Origin: Pseudomonadota bacterium | Lineage (GTDB): Bacteria > Pseudomonadota > Gammaproteobacteria > Acidiferrobacterales > Acidiferrobacteraceae | Reading direction: 5' to 3' | DNA: 37,901 nt | NCBI GenBank assembly: GCA_021785035.1 | Contig: JAJYGP010000007.1 | Location: 1 to 37,901, forward strand | In this document: positions 15,740-24,121 of the stretch, piece after piece | Layout: each line of letters starts with the position of its first letter | How positions within the stretch are numbered: the first letter of the stretch is position 1 | Made by a program: the position numbers and the translations under genes | Notes under the pieces: generated by a model | Told to the model about the DNA's origin: nothing | Database searches by the model: none | Seen by the model: only the letters and a program-made list of their open reading frames with translations

Positions 15740-15789
15740 CCTTCCTGTTTTATCAACGCCTCCGTTTTTGAGTCAGTCTTCCGATTATT

Positions 15790-17016
15790 CTAGGAAAATG
15801 TCCGACTGATGCTGATACCGAACAGCTGGGCATGGCTCTTGTAGGTGCCATTGTAGGCGGTCGTACCATTGGGATCGGTGGTGGTGAGCGGGGTGGTCGA
15901 GGCATAGGTGCGGGTATCGAAATGAACGTACATATAGCCCGCACTTAAACTCCAATGCCCCAACTTTTGGCTGGCCCCGAAACTGAAGATCTGGCGATTG
16001 GCGTCAGGTATGCGCGCCGAGTAGTGACCATTGCCGGCCCCGGTTTGGTCATAGGCGTAACCGGCGCGAAGCCGGACATGACGGCTGAGTGCATAGTGAA
16101 ACCCCACCCGGTAAGCATTCGCGGATTGCCAGTCATAGGTGCTGGTGATAAGGCTTGGACCTCCGCCCGCAGCCGCCGCCGGGGTCACTGCGATGTTCGT
16201 AAAGCGGCTCCAGCCGGTCCGGTCAAAGTCAAACTCGACCCCGATCCTTTGGCTCAAGGCATCATGTACACCTAAGGCTAACTGCCAGGGAAGGTGCAGG
16301 GTCGCGTTGATCGGAACGGGCGCGGCTCCCGTTGTGCTCAACGTCCCATCCAGAGGGACATTCGTGGCCGACCGATAGTTCGCCCCCAATCCAATGGATC
16401 CGAGTTTCGCGAGAATGCCGATGTGCCCCCCGACTTGGTCGCCCGATCCGCTCACGGTGGTCGTAGGTGTTCCTATGACAGTCCGATGGGCATCGTAGTA
16501 GTCGGCCCCGAGGTCGATTGCAACCGCCCCAAAACGGTAGGAGACGCTCGGACTGACGTCAAAGAGACGCAGCTCGGTGTAGGTCGGGGCCAGTGCGGCA
16601 CCGGCCCCCTGCGCGAGTTCTGGGAAGGTTTGGGCGGGCCAGGAGATCTGCATCCCGTAGGGCGTGTTCACGCCGAACCCAAAACGCGTGTGCGGCGCCA
16701 CCTTGTCGGCCCAAAAGAGATCGGGGACGGTCTCCCAGGTGGGAGTCGTGGCGACTACCGTGCCACCGCCTGTGGGTGTTACTTCGGTGTGATCGTCGAT
16801 GCCGAGTAGCCCGAGATCATAGCCCCCTTTATGAAAGGCCATGGCCGCAGGGTTATAAGCCAGGGCCCCTAAGGTCGACGTATTGGCGACAAGCGCATCC
16901 GCCTCGCTTAATCCCGCAATGGAAAGTTCGGAGAGCGCAAATCCCGAGGCGTGGGCCGCGTTGAGGCAGACGAAAGTGAGCGCGAACGCGGACCCGAGAG
17001 CTGATCGGAGGCGCAT
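15790..17016 (-). CDS. FadL/OmpP1/TodX-family outer-membrane channel
   Basis: This 408-residue protein has a signal peptide (about 1-24, ending AHA-SG) and the FadL start pattern SGFALSELSIAGLSEADALVANTSTLGALAYNPAAMAF, including the NPAA element. Alternating beta-strand segments follow to the end. FadL proteins are 14-stranded outer-membrane barrels that let hydrophobic compounds pass laterally. The natural substrate here is unknown; next to a sulfur-oxidation island, hydrophobic sulfur species are a plausible cargo. AAGGAG precedes the ATG. The last residue is Ser rather than the usual aromatic. A second FadL paralogue is transcribed away from the same intergenic region. Confidence 0.87.
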   Translation of the reverse strand: MRLRSALGSAFALTFVCLNAAHASGFALSELSIAGLSEADALVANTSTLGALAYNPAAMAFHKGGYDLGLLGIDDHTEVTPTGGGTVVATTPTWETVPDLFWADKVAPHTRFGFGVNTPYGMQISWPAQTFPELAQGAGAALAPTYTELRLFDVSPSVSYRFGAVAIDLGADYYDAHRTVIGTPTTTVSGSGDQVGGHIGILAKLGSIGLGANYRSATNVPLDGTLSTTGAAPVPINATLHLPWQLALGVHDALSQRIGVEFDFDRTGWSRFTNIAVTPAAAAGGGPSLITSTYDWQSANAYRVGFHYALSRHVRLRAGYAYDQTGAGNGHYSARIPDANRQIFSFGASQKLGHWSLSAGYMYVHFDTRTYASTTPLTTTDPNGTTAYNGTYKSHAQLFGISISRTFS

Positions 17017-17121
17017 ATAAGTTTCTCCTTATGATGTGCTGTGAAGTATGGCGAAAGGCTATGAATATAGCGATTCCGTTCGTGAAGTCCGCTCGACCAT
17101 CGGTCGCTTTACACTTGCATA

Positions 17122-17151
17122 TTGACAGGAAGATGACGCTTAGGGAATATT
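17122..17151 (+). promoter_or_regulatory. Likely promoter of the plus-strand FadL gene
   Basis: A consensus -35 TTGACA at 17122-17127 is followed after 18 bases by AATATT at 17146-17151, a moderate -10. The transcript would have a leader of about 105 bases before the ATG at 17267. The region 17017-17266 separates two divergent fadL-type genes and probably holds promoters for both. Confidence 0.5.
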
Positions 17152-17266
17152 GCGCAGTCCGTCTACGTCTGCACGACCACTTAATAAGATCTGAACGACA
17201 AAGGACAAAGGGCGTGGACATCGCGGCATGGCCGCACCTCTTGATTTGTGTCCATAGGAGGACATC

Positions 17267-18565
17267 ATGGTAAGTTCAAAGAAATGGGCGCTGGCTTCGG
17301 CGGTGGCGGCAGCTCTTGCCTTGCCAGCTACGGCTTTGGCGACAACGGCGGGGTACTTCCAGTTAGGTTTTAGCACGGCGAGTGATGGCATGGCCGGTGC
17401 AAGTGCCGCTCTTCCGCAAGACAGCATGATCCAAGCCACCAATCCGGCCGGCATTGCCTTTGTCGGCAGTCGTTTGGATCTCGGTGTCGCGGGCTTTTGG
17501 CCCTACCGCGGGTATTCTTCTGGTGCCAATTTGGGCGCGTACCCGAATCCCGGCAGCTACAGCAGCAACAGCAACTTTTTCCTGATCCCGCACATCGGTT
17601 ACAGCCAACGCCTCAGCCATGATAACTACGTCGGTGTCGCGATCTACGGCAATGGCGGCATGAGCACCAACTACAATAGCGGCACGGCGAGCGGCCCATT
17701 TTATGATGGACAGACCGGTGTCAATCTGCAGCAGCTCTTTGTTCAAGCCACCTACTCGCGTCGCTTCCTGCGCCACGATGCCGTGGGTTTGAGCCTGATC
17801 TACGCGCGCCAGAGCTTTAGTGTCGATGGTCTGAGCCATTTTGCCGGTTTTTCGTCCAACAGCGCTGCCCTATCGGGGAATGGCGTAGACACCTCGAACG
17901 GCGTGGGCTTCAAGATCGGCGGTCAGTTCCGGATCATGCCGGGGATCGATATGGGATTTGCCTATTCGCCGCGCATGACGATGTCGAAGTTTAGCAAGTA
18001 CTCGGGTCTCTTCGCCGGCGGCGGTCGCATGGATATCCCGGCAAACGGCGTCGTAGGCTTGGCGTTTAAGCCGACCGCGAACCAGGTCTTGGCCTTTGAT
18101 TTCGAGCGCATCTACTACAACGATGTGCCAGCGATCGCGAATCCCGGGCCGACTAATGACGATGGTTGCAGCCCGACAGGTTGTGCTTTGAATCCGCAGG
18201 ATGGGGATGCCCTGGGCGCCGCAGGCGGGGTAGGGTTTGGCTGGCAGAACATCTCGGTTTATAAGTTGGGCTACCAGTTTGCGACGAGCCGCATGTGGAC
18301 GTGGCGCGTAGGCTTTGCTTACAACAACCAGCCCATTCCGCCCTCGCAGGTCTTGCTGAACGTCTTGGCCCCCGGCGTCATACAGCGTGATGTGACGGCC
18401 GGCTTTACGGTGCGCACCGCTCGTCATCAGGATGTGAGCGTCGCCGCTATGTACGGCCTGCCGCAATCGGTCTACGGCAATGCCCCTGCGGGCTTTGGCG
18501 GTGCGCCGATCAAGATCAGCCTGCATGAGTACCAGCTCGAGGCGAATTGGGGATGGAAGTTCTAA
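17267..18565 (+). CDS. FadL/OmpP1-family outer-membrane channel, second copy
   Basis: The product is a 432-residue FadL-type barrel. The signal peptide covers about residues 1-26 (ALPATALA). The mature N-terminus TAGYFQLGFSTASDGMAGASAALPQDSMIQATNPAGIAFVG has the family hatch segment and NPAG motif. The C-terminus ends with an aromatic residue (WGWKF), as needed for BAM-dependent insertion. It is only distantly similar to the neighbour at 15790, so the pair is not a recent duplication. A strong AGGAGG precedes the ATG. A terminator follows at 18604. The likely role is entry of hydrophobic substrate across the outer membrane. Confidence 0.9.
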   Translation: MVSSKKWALASAVAAALALPATALATTAGYFQLGFSTASDGMAGASAALPQDSMIQATNPAGIAFVGSRLDLGVAGFWPYRGYSSGANLGAYPNPGSYSSNSNFFLIPHIGYSQRLSHDNYVGVAIYGNGGMSTNYNSGTASGPFYDGQTGVNLQQLFVQATYSRRFLRHDAVGLSLIYARQSFSVDGLSHFAGFSSNSAALSGNGVDTSNGVGFKIGGQFRIMPGIDMGFAYSPRMTMSKFSKYSGLFAGGGRMDIPANGVVGLAFKPTANQVLAFDFERIYYNDVPAIANPGPTNDDGCSPTGCALNPQDGDALGAAGGVGFGWQNISVYKLGYQFATSRMWTWRVGFAYNNQPIPPSQVLLNVLAPGVIQRDVTAGFTVRTARHQDVSVAAMYGLPQSVYGNAPAGFGGAPIKISLHEYQLEANWGWKF

Positions 18566-18603
18566 CAAGAAGGGCTCTCGTAGCTCAATTGGCGTGAACG
18601 TGA

Positions 18604-18627
18604 GGGGGCTCTCGGGCCCCCTTTTTT
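18604..18627 (+). terminator. Rho-independent terminator after the second fadL gene
   Basis: GGGGGC (18604-18609) pairs with GCCCCC (18616-18621) and is followed at once by six T. It lies about 40 bases after the stop codon. The same nonamer GGGCTCTCG occurs here and 34 bases upstream. Confidence 0.85.
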
Positions 18628-18657
18628 ATTCAGAAACCAAAACTAGGGGTGACATCT

Positions 18658-19563
18658 ATGAATAACAAACAGTGGCTAGGACGCTGTCTGGCAGCGGGGC
18701 TGCTCGTCAGTACGGCCGCCATGGCTGCCCGTACGCGCTATATGCCGTTCATTCTCGGCCATATGGCTTCGGGTTCCATGAGCCAGACCGTGGCGGCAAC
18801 CCGCCAAGCTCTGGTGGCCAACGGCTTTCGGGTGGTGGGTCAGTATGTGCCGTTTGCGCGCACCACGATTATTTGTGCGACCGATCCCGCGCTTCTGAGT
18901 GCGGCAGCCCACGCCAAAAACGGCGCCTTTGGGGCGGTTGAGCGGATATCCATCGCTCAAAAGCACGGTCGGTTCCAGGTCTCTTATGTGAACCCCAACT
19001 ATATGGCGGTCGCTTACGGTCTCAGTCCTTTGTCAAGCGTAGCGGCCGCACTTAAGAACGCCTTGGGTGCGATGAAGCCGTTCGGCTCCCATCATGGCTT
19101 GACGCGTAACGAGTTGAAGCCCGGCCATTATCATTACGCGCTCTTTATGCCGTACTTCGATAACGTGGATCGCGTGCACAAGTTCCCAAGCTACACGGCG
19201 GCTGTGAACACTATTCGTGCCAACCTCATGAAGCATGTGGCAGGTACGACTATGGTCTATCAGCTGACGGTCCCCGGGACCGCCAAGCCGACCACCGTGT
19301 TTGGCCTTGGAATCAAGGGCGGCAAGGGTGGGGATCACCATATCCTGCGCTTGATCGATCACCACCGTTATTTGGGTTATGCCTATTTGCCCTACGAGAT
19401 GATGGTGGTGGGGCGGCGGGTCATTGCTTTGCGTCCCCGTTACCGTATCGCGGTCAATTTTCCCGATACCTCGATGATGGGCTCGCACGGGTTCATGAAT
19501 ATCATGAGCGCACCCCCGGCGATTCGAAAGGTATTGCGGGAGGTCGCTGGACGCAAGGGTTGA
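18658..19563 (+). CDS. Exported protein with DUF302-like N-terminal region
   Basis: The 301-residue product has a signal peptide (WLGRCLAAGLLVSTAAMAA). Residues about 40-120 resemble DUF302 proteins: a helix with QTVAATRQALVANGFRVVG, then a segment like TTIICATDPALLSAAA. The rest is rich in His, Tyr and Met (GSHHG, GHYHYALFM, GGDHHILRLIDHHRYLGYAYLPYE), which could bind metal, but no known motif is complete. ATG 18658 is preferred to the GTG at 18649 because of AGGGG at the right distance. It lies between two terminators, so it is monocistronic. It is probably periplasmic; function unknown. Confidence 0.7.
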   Translation: MNNKQWLGRCLAAGLLVSTAAMAARTRYMPFILGHMASGSMSQTVAATRQALVANGFRVVGQYVPFARTTIICATDPALLSAAAHAKNGAFGAVERISIAQKHGRFQVSYVNPNYMAVAYGLSPLSSVAAALKNALGAMKPFGSHHGLTRNELKPGHYHYALFMPYFDNVDRVHKFPSYTAAVNTIRANLMKHVAGTTMVYQLTVPGTAKPTTVFGLGIKGGKGGDHHILRLIDHHRYLGYAYLPYEMMVVGRRVIALRPRYRIAVNFPDTSMMGSHGFMNIMSAPPAIRKVLREVAGRKG

Positions 19564-19569
19564 TCGCTT

Positions 19570-19598
19570 AAGCGACAGGCGTTTTCCGCCTGTCGCTT
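19570..19598 (+). terminator. Hairpin terminator after the exported DUF302-like gene
   Basis: AAGCGACAGGCG (19570-19581) and CGCCTGTCGCTT (19587-19598) pair perfectly around TTTTC. The following T-run is short (TTTCCCTC). It lies seven bases after the stop codon. Confidence 0.8.
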
Positions 19599-19652
19599 TC
19601 CCTCTCAGGCCCCGAGGCTTAGAATGTCTCTTTTCGCGAGTAGGGCGCCCCC

Positions 19653-20054
19653 ATGAAGTCCATCAAAATTACCGACGTCAGTCAGATCAAGAACGAGCTT
19701 AATAAGTATCGCAAGGGCAAAAAGCTCGAGATCCGGCAATTCAACCAGACGGCGCGGCTCGCTTGGCTTGGCAAGGTGACTATGATGCCCTTGGATCCCG
19801 AGGATCCCGAGGCCCGGTCTTATCTTATCTATATCGATTTCCCCGAGGGCTTAAGCGCCCAAATTTTGAATATAGACGAGGATTTGGTAGGCCGGATCTT
19901 TATACTGGATGCCGAGCAGTCGGCGTTCATGGCTGAGATCGTGGAGCAGGGTGTGCGCGAACGCGCGGCGCTCTACGAGGATCTGAATCGCCGCGATTTT
20001 TATTTCGACAAATTCTATCGCCCTGGTCCCGCCGAGGAAGAGGCAAGTAGTTAA
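19653..20054 (+). CDS. Conserved-looking cytoplasmic protein, unknown function
   Basis: I do not recognise this 133-residue protein. It starts with a basic region (KNELNKYRKGKKLEIRQFNQTARLAWLGKV), continues with alternating strands (SYLIYIDFPEGLSAQILNIDEDLVGRIFIL) and ends in a charged helix and an acidic tail. It has no cysteine, signal peptide or membrane segment. The next gene starts five bases after its stop, so both are in one operon. Codon use resembles its neighbours, so it is probably real. Confidence 0.65.
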   Translation: MKSIKITDVSQIKNELNKYRKGKKLEIRQFNQTARLAWLGKVTMMPLDPEDPEARSYLIYIDFPEGLSAQILNIDEDLVGRIFILDAEQSAFMAEIVEQGVRERAALYEDLNRRDFYFDKFYRPGPAEEEASS

Positions 20055-20059
20055 GGACC

Positions 20060-20443
20060 ATGCCGGCTCCTACTATTGCCGCGCGGCTGGCGCGTCGTTT
20101 TTTGTTGATGACTACGGACGAGAACCTGCGGTCCGCACTCGGGAGCTTGGTTCCGGTGGATTGGGAGATGGTCTCCATCACGTCGCTTGATGATGTGGGC
20201 GACTGGAACGAGATCCTGCTTTACCGCTTTTTGCTCATCGATCTAGATGAGGTCCAAGCCTTCGATCCAATCGACGTGATCAGGACCCTGCGCATGGAGT
20301 ACCTCTTGCAGATTGCGGTATTCTGTTTCGGCGGGGATTCGGACACGCAAGACGAAATGCGGATGTCACGGGCCGATCGCTTTTATACCCGCGACCAGAT
20401 CGTGACCGTGTTGCCGCAATTTTTGGGTCAATACGCGTGGTAG
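20060..20443 (+). CDS. Small protein resembling a degenerate response-regulator receiver domain
   Basis: The 127-residue product has the alternating strand-helix pattern of a receiver domain: FLLMTTDENLRSALGSLV, then EMVSITSLDD, FLLIDLDEV at the position of the phosphorylated Asp strand, LQIAVFCFG, and ADRFYTRDQIVTVLPQFL at the end. The acidic pair after strand one and the conserved Lys are not evident, so phosphorylation is doubtful. I infer only the fold, by eye. It follows the gene at 19653 by five bases. A second in-frame ATG at 20108 would remove the basic leader, but AAGGA lies before the first ATG. Confidence 0.55.
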   Translation: MPAPTIAARLARRFLLMTTDENLRSALGSLVPVDWEMVSITSLDDVGDWNEILLYRFLLIDLDEVQAFDPIDVIRTLRMEYLLQIAVFCFGGDSDTQDEMRMSRADRFYTRDQIVTVLPQFLGQYAW

Positions 20444-20447
20444 CTGA

Positions 20448-20774
20448 CTAGCCTATCCATTCGTGCTCCATGACGTCGAGCCGCAAGTCCTGGCGGAAAG
20501 ATTGTCCCCCGCTCTCGATAAGCAGGGTTGCAGTTCGGCTGCCGGGCGTGTCGAAGGCGAGTTCGCAGGTGAAGGTGTCCGGAAGGTTGATCTGCGTGTC
20601 GCAGCGCGCCTTTGCCTCGCCGTTGACGAGTACTTGCGCGCGCGCCCGACCCTCGCCGTTCAGCAGGGCCTGGATGCGAAAGGGCTTCTTCGGGACCCGG
20701 CGGTACACCTGGGGGTCGCGATTGGTGTTATAGATAAGATTGTTGAGGCGTACCAAGGTCACAAGCTTTTTCAT
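20448..20774 (-). CDS. Small protein of unknown function
   Basis: This 108-residue protein is encoded convergently to the receiver-like gene, and only four bases separate their stop codons. It begins with KKLVTLVRLNNLIYNTN. Its C-terminal two thirds are strand-rich (AQVLVNGEAKARCDTQI, CELAFDTPGSRTATLLIESGG), suggesting a small beta-sandwich. No signal peptide or membrane segment is seen. GGGAGA precedes the ATG. I recognise no family. Confidence 0.6.
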   Translation of the reverse strand: MKKLVTLVRLNNLIYNTNRDPQVYRRVPKKPFRIQALLNGEGRARAQVLVNGEAKARCDTQINLPDTFTCELAFDTPGSRTATLLIESGGQSFRQDLRLDVMEHEWIG

Positions 20775-20860
20775 AGGGTCTCCCGGACGCCGCCCCGGAT
20801 CAGGCGGTGTGATAAGATGGGCGGATTCTACGGATTATCGGATGAGAGGTCTAGCGCACC

Positions 20861-21271
20861 ATGGCAGCCTTAGGGCTAGAAGCAGTTATGCGCGAGGTGG
20901 ATGGTGAGATACGCGGGCTCGAACAGGCCTTGCCGGGCCGCGATCTGGCCCTACAATCCACAGTAGATCAAGCCCTTAGGCTCGCCAATCGCCTCATGTT
21001 GGCGTTTGCCCAAACGACCGGTCATCCGCTTGATATCGGCGAGGACGATGATCCCTTGGAGGTCTTTAAGGCCTTCGTCAAAGGGGACCCCTCGCTGAAC
21101 GCGATTCGGGATAATGTGCGCGAGCTTGTGTATTACCGCAATTGCCTGTCTTCCGGGCGTGAGGACGCGTTGCCCGTAAATCCTGTTGCCATGGCGGTGC
21201 GTACCATCCGCCACGTCTACCTATATGTGCGCACCCGCGCGATCAAAGAGCACGGATTAAAAGAGGTATGA
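20861..21271 (+). CDS. Conserved helical protein of unknown function
   Basis: The 136-residue product is predicted all-helical and cytoplasmic. It contains a distinctive acidic stretch (DIGEDDDPLEVFKAFVKGDPS) followed by NAIRDNVRELVYYRNCL, which looks conserved, but I cannot name the family. Its TGA overlaps the ATG of the deacetylase-type gene, so the two are translated together. No motif for an enzyme is seen. Confidence 0.65.
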   Translation: MAALGLEAVMREVDGEIRGLEQALPGRDLALQSTVDQALRLANRLMLAFAQTTGHPLDIGEDDDPLEVFKAFVKGDPSLNAIRDNVRELVYYRNCLSSGREDALPVNPVAMAVRTIRHVYLYVRTRAIKEHGLKEV

Positions 21272-22458
21272 GCGGGGGCGATTCCGACCCTTGCCGTCCG
21301 GCCGCGCGGCGGTCGGCGGCCCTCGTGGGGGCCGCGCACTATAGGAAGCCCAGCTATGGACACAATCATCCGCTTGCCATCCCGCGCGTTTCCCTGACGC
21401 TTGATCTCATTGCCGCTTACGAGGCCCTAGACGAGACCGAATGGGTCCGATCGCGGACGGCGAGTGTAGGGGAGCTCACGGGGTTTCATACCGTCGATTA
21501 CGTGCGTGCGGTTCAACGGGCCGAGGCCTTCGGGATGGTGCGTGCCGACGATCGCGTTCGCCATCAACTGGGCACCGTCGAAAACCCCTATTTCCCGGGC
21601 CTATTCTATACGCCGGCCTTGGCGACCGGGGGCAGTATCCAGGCGGCCGACCGAGTTTTGACCGGCCAGAATGCGTTTAGTCCGGCCGGCGGCATGCATC
21701 ATGCGGTGCCGGACCAGGCGCGCGGCTTTTGTTATTTCAATGACGTCGTGTTGGCGATTTTGCGGTTACGAAGCGCCGGACGGCGGGTCTTGTATCTCGA
21801 TATCGACGCCCACCATGGCGACGGAGTCGAGGCCGCGTTCTGGGACGATGCATCGGTTATGACGGTGTCTCTCCATATGGATACGAACTACGCCTATCCC
21901 TTTCATGGCGGGACGCTGGAAGAGGAGGGCGGGCCAAACGCCCTGGGCTTAACATTGAATGTGCCCTTGCCCAAAGGGACTCATGATGCTGAGTATCGTC
22001 AGGTTTTTGAGTGTCTCTGGGACCCTCTCGTGGAGCGCTTTAGACCGGATGCAGTGGTCTTGCAGACCGGCACCGATGCCTTGTTCGGCGACCCCTTGGG
22101 GCGCTTTGCCTTATCGACAGCTGGCTTTCTTGGGGTTGTCGAGCGGGTGGTGGCAAGCGGTATCCCGGTCTTAGCGACCGGAGGAGGAGGTTATCACCCG
22201 CTGCTTTTGGCGCGGGCTTGGACCGGGGTGTGGGCGCTGTTGTCAGGACGGGATCTGCCGGTGGGCCTTCCCAAGGCCGCGAGCGAGGCCTTGGGAGCAG
22301 TCGGATGGGATGAGGATGAAGACGAACCCTATTACGAGAATTTGTTTCGGGACCGCTTGGAATACGGCGAGGAGCAGCCGGTGCGGCCCGTGATCCGCGA
22401 CATCATCCATGCCCTGACGCATCACCGGGCTCTCAGGAGGCGCTTATGGGCCTCCTAA
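21268..22458 (+). CDS. AcuC/histone-deacetylase-family zinc hydrolase
   Basis: This 396-residue enzyme belongs to the arginase/deacetylase fold family, which includes AcuC, acetylpolyamine amidohydrolases and histone deacetylases. The catalytic His pair is in GGMHHA (141-146). The zinc site is DIDAHHGDGV (178-187) with Asp270 in LQTGTDALFGDPLG. The transition-state tyrosine is in GGGGYHP (305-311). Bacterial relatives remove acyl groups from lysines such as that of acetyl-CoA synthetase, or from polyamines. No acs or acuB neighbour is present here, so the substrate is open. It is coupled to the upstream helical gene and to the aldo/keto reductase downstream, which starts inside its 3' end. 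Confidence 0.9.
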   Translation: MSGGDSDPCRPAARRSAALVGAAHYRKPSYGHNHPLAIPRVSLTLDLIAAYEALDETEWVRSRTASVGELTGFHTVDYVRAVQRAEAFGMVRADDRVRHQLGTVENPYFPGLFYTPALATGGSIQAADRVLTGQNAFSPAGGMHHAVPDQARGFCYFNDVVLAILRLRSAGRRVLYLDIDAHHGDGVEAAFWDDASVMTVSLHMDTNYAYPFHGGTLEEEGGPNALGLTLNVPLPKGTHDAEYRQVFECLWDPLVERFRPDAVVLQTGTDALFGDPLGRFALSTAGFLGVVERVVASGIPVLATGGGGYHPLLLARAWTGVWALLSGRDLPVGLPKAASEALGAVGWDEDEDEPYYENLFRDRLEYGEEQPVRPVIRDIIHALTHHRALRRRLWAS

Positions 22459-23609
22459 AACGCGACGGTAGCCGCTTGCTCGCGGGGGCCGCGACCGCGG
22501 AGGCGACGATGGCCTATAGCAGGCGCCAAGGCCAAGCTTTTGACCGCGGCCACTACAGCGATTTCCGAGGTGGTGTGAAGTTGAGCGCCCTAGGTCTTGG
22601 GACCTTTCCGGGAGCGGCCACCGATGCTACTGATAAGGCCTTGGCCGAGATTATCTTTAGGGGCGTGACAAGCGGCCTCAACGTCATCGATACCGCCGCT
22701 CATTACCGTTACGGACGCTCACTCTCGGCTCTCGCCGAGGGCCTTAAGCGGGCGGTGGCGGCGGGGGTCGATCGCCAGGCGCTGTGGCTTATGTCGAAGG
22801 GCGGCTTTGTGAGCTTCCCGGGGGCCACACCTCTTGATCCTAAGGCCTATCTGCAGACCGAGATTATCGATAAGGGTCTTGCTTTGGCCGAGGACTGTGC
22901 CGGGCTTCATGTCTTAAGCAGACCTTATATTCGCGCCCAAATCGATCTCAGCCGCAAGGCTCTCGGGGTCGAGACCCTCGATGCCTTTCTCGTCGATCAG
23001 CCGGAGGTCCATATTCCGGTCTTCGGCAAGGCGGCCTTGATCCGCAAGTTGGGCGAAATCTTCGTGGAACTGGAGCAGGCTGTTCGGGACGGGGCCATAA
23101 ACTATTATGGGGTGTCGAGCTTTCACGCTTTCCGAGTTCCGACCGACGATACCTTATTTATGTCGCTTGCCTCGCTTGTGGCGCTCGCCGAGAAGGCCGC
23201 AAAGGAGATCACAGGACATGAACGCGATCACCACTTCGCGCTTGTGGAACTGCCCTTCAACGCCGTCATGTTGGACGGTTTCTCGCGCTTCAACCAAATT
23301 ACAGGAGAAGGAAGCGAGGCCTCAACCCTGCAGGCAGCCCTCCAGCTGAAGCTTTATACCGTCGCAAGTCACGGGCTTTTCAAGGGTCATCTTGCGCACC
23401 ACGGGGTGGATATTTTGACGCAGGCGATGCCGCGGCTTACGAACAATGCCCAAAGGGCGCTTCAGTTTAATCGCTCGACCCCCGGACTTGGCACGACGCT
23501 TGTGGGCATAAGTACGCCAGCCCATCTCGATGATGTCTTGGCGGTTGCCAGGTCTCCGCTTTTGAGTCATCAGTCCTATATGGCGCTTTACGATCGCGCA
23601 GATAACTAG
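22446..23609 (+). CDS. Aldo/keto reductase family protein
   Basis: The 387-residue protein is an aldo/keto reductase with a TIM-barrel order of motifs: KLSALGLGTFPG, the Asp-Tyr region NVIDTAAHYRYGRSL with catalytic-type D and Y, the lysine segment LMSKGGF, and YYGVSS later on. The barrel ends with TTLVGISTPAHLDDVL, the cofactor phosphate region. It is longer than the usual 320-340 residues and has an extra N-terminal stretch of about 35 residues. AGGAGG before ATG 22446 supports the long start, which overlaps the previous gene by 13 bases. The substrate cannot be told. Family members use NADPH. Confidence 0.87.
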   Translation: MGLLKRDGSRLLAGAATAEATMAYSRRQGQAFDRGHYSDFRGGVKLSALGLGTFPGAATDATDKALAEIIFRGVTSGLNVIDTAAHYRYGRSLSALAEGLKRAVAAGVDRQALWLMSKGGFVSFPGATPLDPKAYLQTEIIDKGLALAEDCAGLHVLSRPYIRAQIDLSRKALGVETLDAFLVDQPEVHIPVFGKAALIRKLGEIFVELEQAVRDGAINYYGVSSFHAFRVPTDDTLFMSLASLVALAEKAAKEITGHERDHHFALVELPFNAVMLDGFSRFNQITGEGSEASTLQAALQLKLYTVASHGLFKGHLAHHGVDILTQAMPRLTNNAQRALQFNRSTPGLGTTLVGISTPAHLDDVLAVARSPLLSHQSYMALYDRADN

Positions 23610-24121
23610 CGGCGCAGGTCGGTATTCGCGTGGCGTGCCGTAGTGATTGTTCCCTGAGGTCGCAGACGGTCGCTCGAAGGAATGCTCAAGACAGAGCTCT
23701 GCGAAGTGGCGTAGATCCGGACTCGTAAAGATAGGCCGACGCAATCATAGACCCGTTCTGGCACGGTGTTTAGGCGAAGATGGAGCCACGCATCGGAGCT
23801 ACGTTGAGGCGGCTCCTTCCTCTCGTTCTTTTAGCCGTCATCCGGGGCAATGAGGCGAAAGACCGCGTGTTGGCCTTTCCAGCATTTTCCATGTCGCCTC
23901 GCGTTTAGACCCGTTTCCAAAGTCCGTTAGAATGACCAATTCGGACGGCACGCAACACATCGACACTTGGCTGTCGTGTATCCGTGTATGATGTGTATCA
24001 AAAAATGTACCGAAGTACATCGGTATATTGCCGCCCGGTATGTGGCGAACTATGCTGTGGCAGAAGTAACGGATTCGCTCAATACCGAAAAAAACGACAA
24101 TAAAAGTGGAGAACTTCTCAA
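23610..24121. other. Gene-free stretch of about 510 bases
   Basis: No credible coding sequence is seen. Notable sequence: three GTGTAT hexamers starting at 23976, 23984 and 23993; a small inverted repeat TACCGA/TCGGTA just after them; and GAGGCGA/TCGCCTC (23852-23858, 23894-23900) around a long loop. The AT-rich end near 24090-24115 probably carries the promoter and ribosome site of the outer-membrane gene. Confidence 0.5.

Noticed and set aside
18571-18605. tRNA-like string (CTCTCGTAGCTCAATTGGCG) between the second fadL gene and its terminator
   Set aside because: The D-arm-like part has no matching stem partner, and no anticodon or T-arm follows; the strong terminator begins at once. It is chance or a very short tRNA scar.
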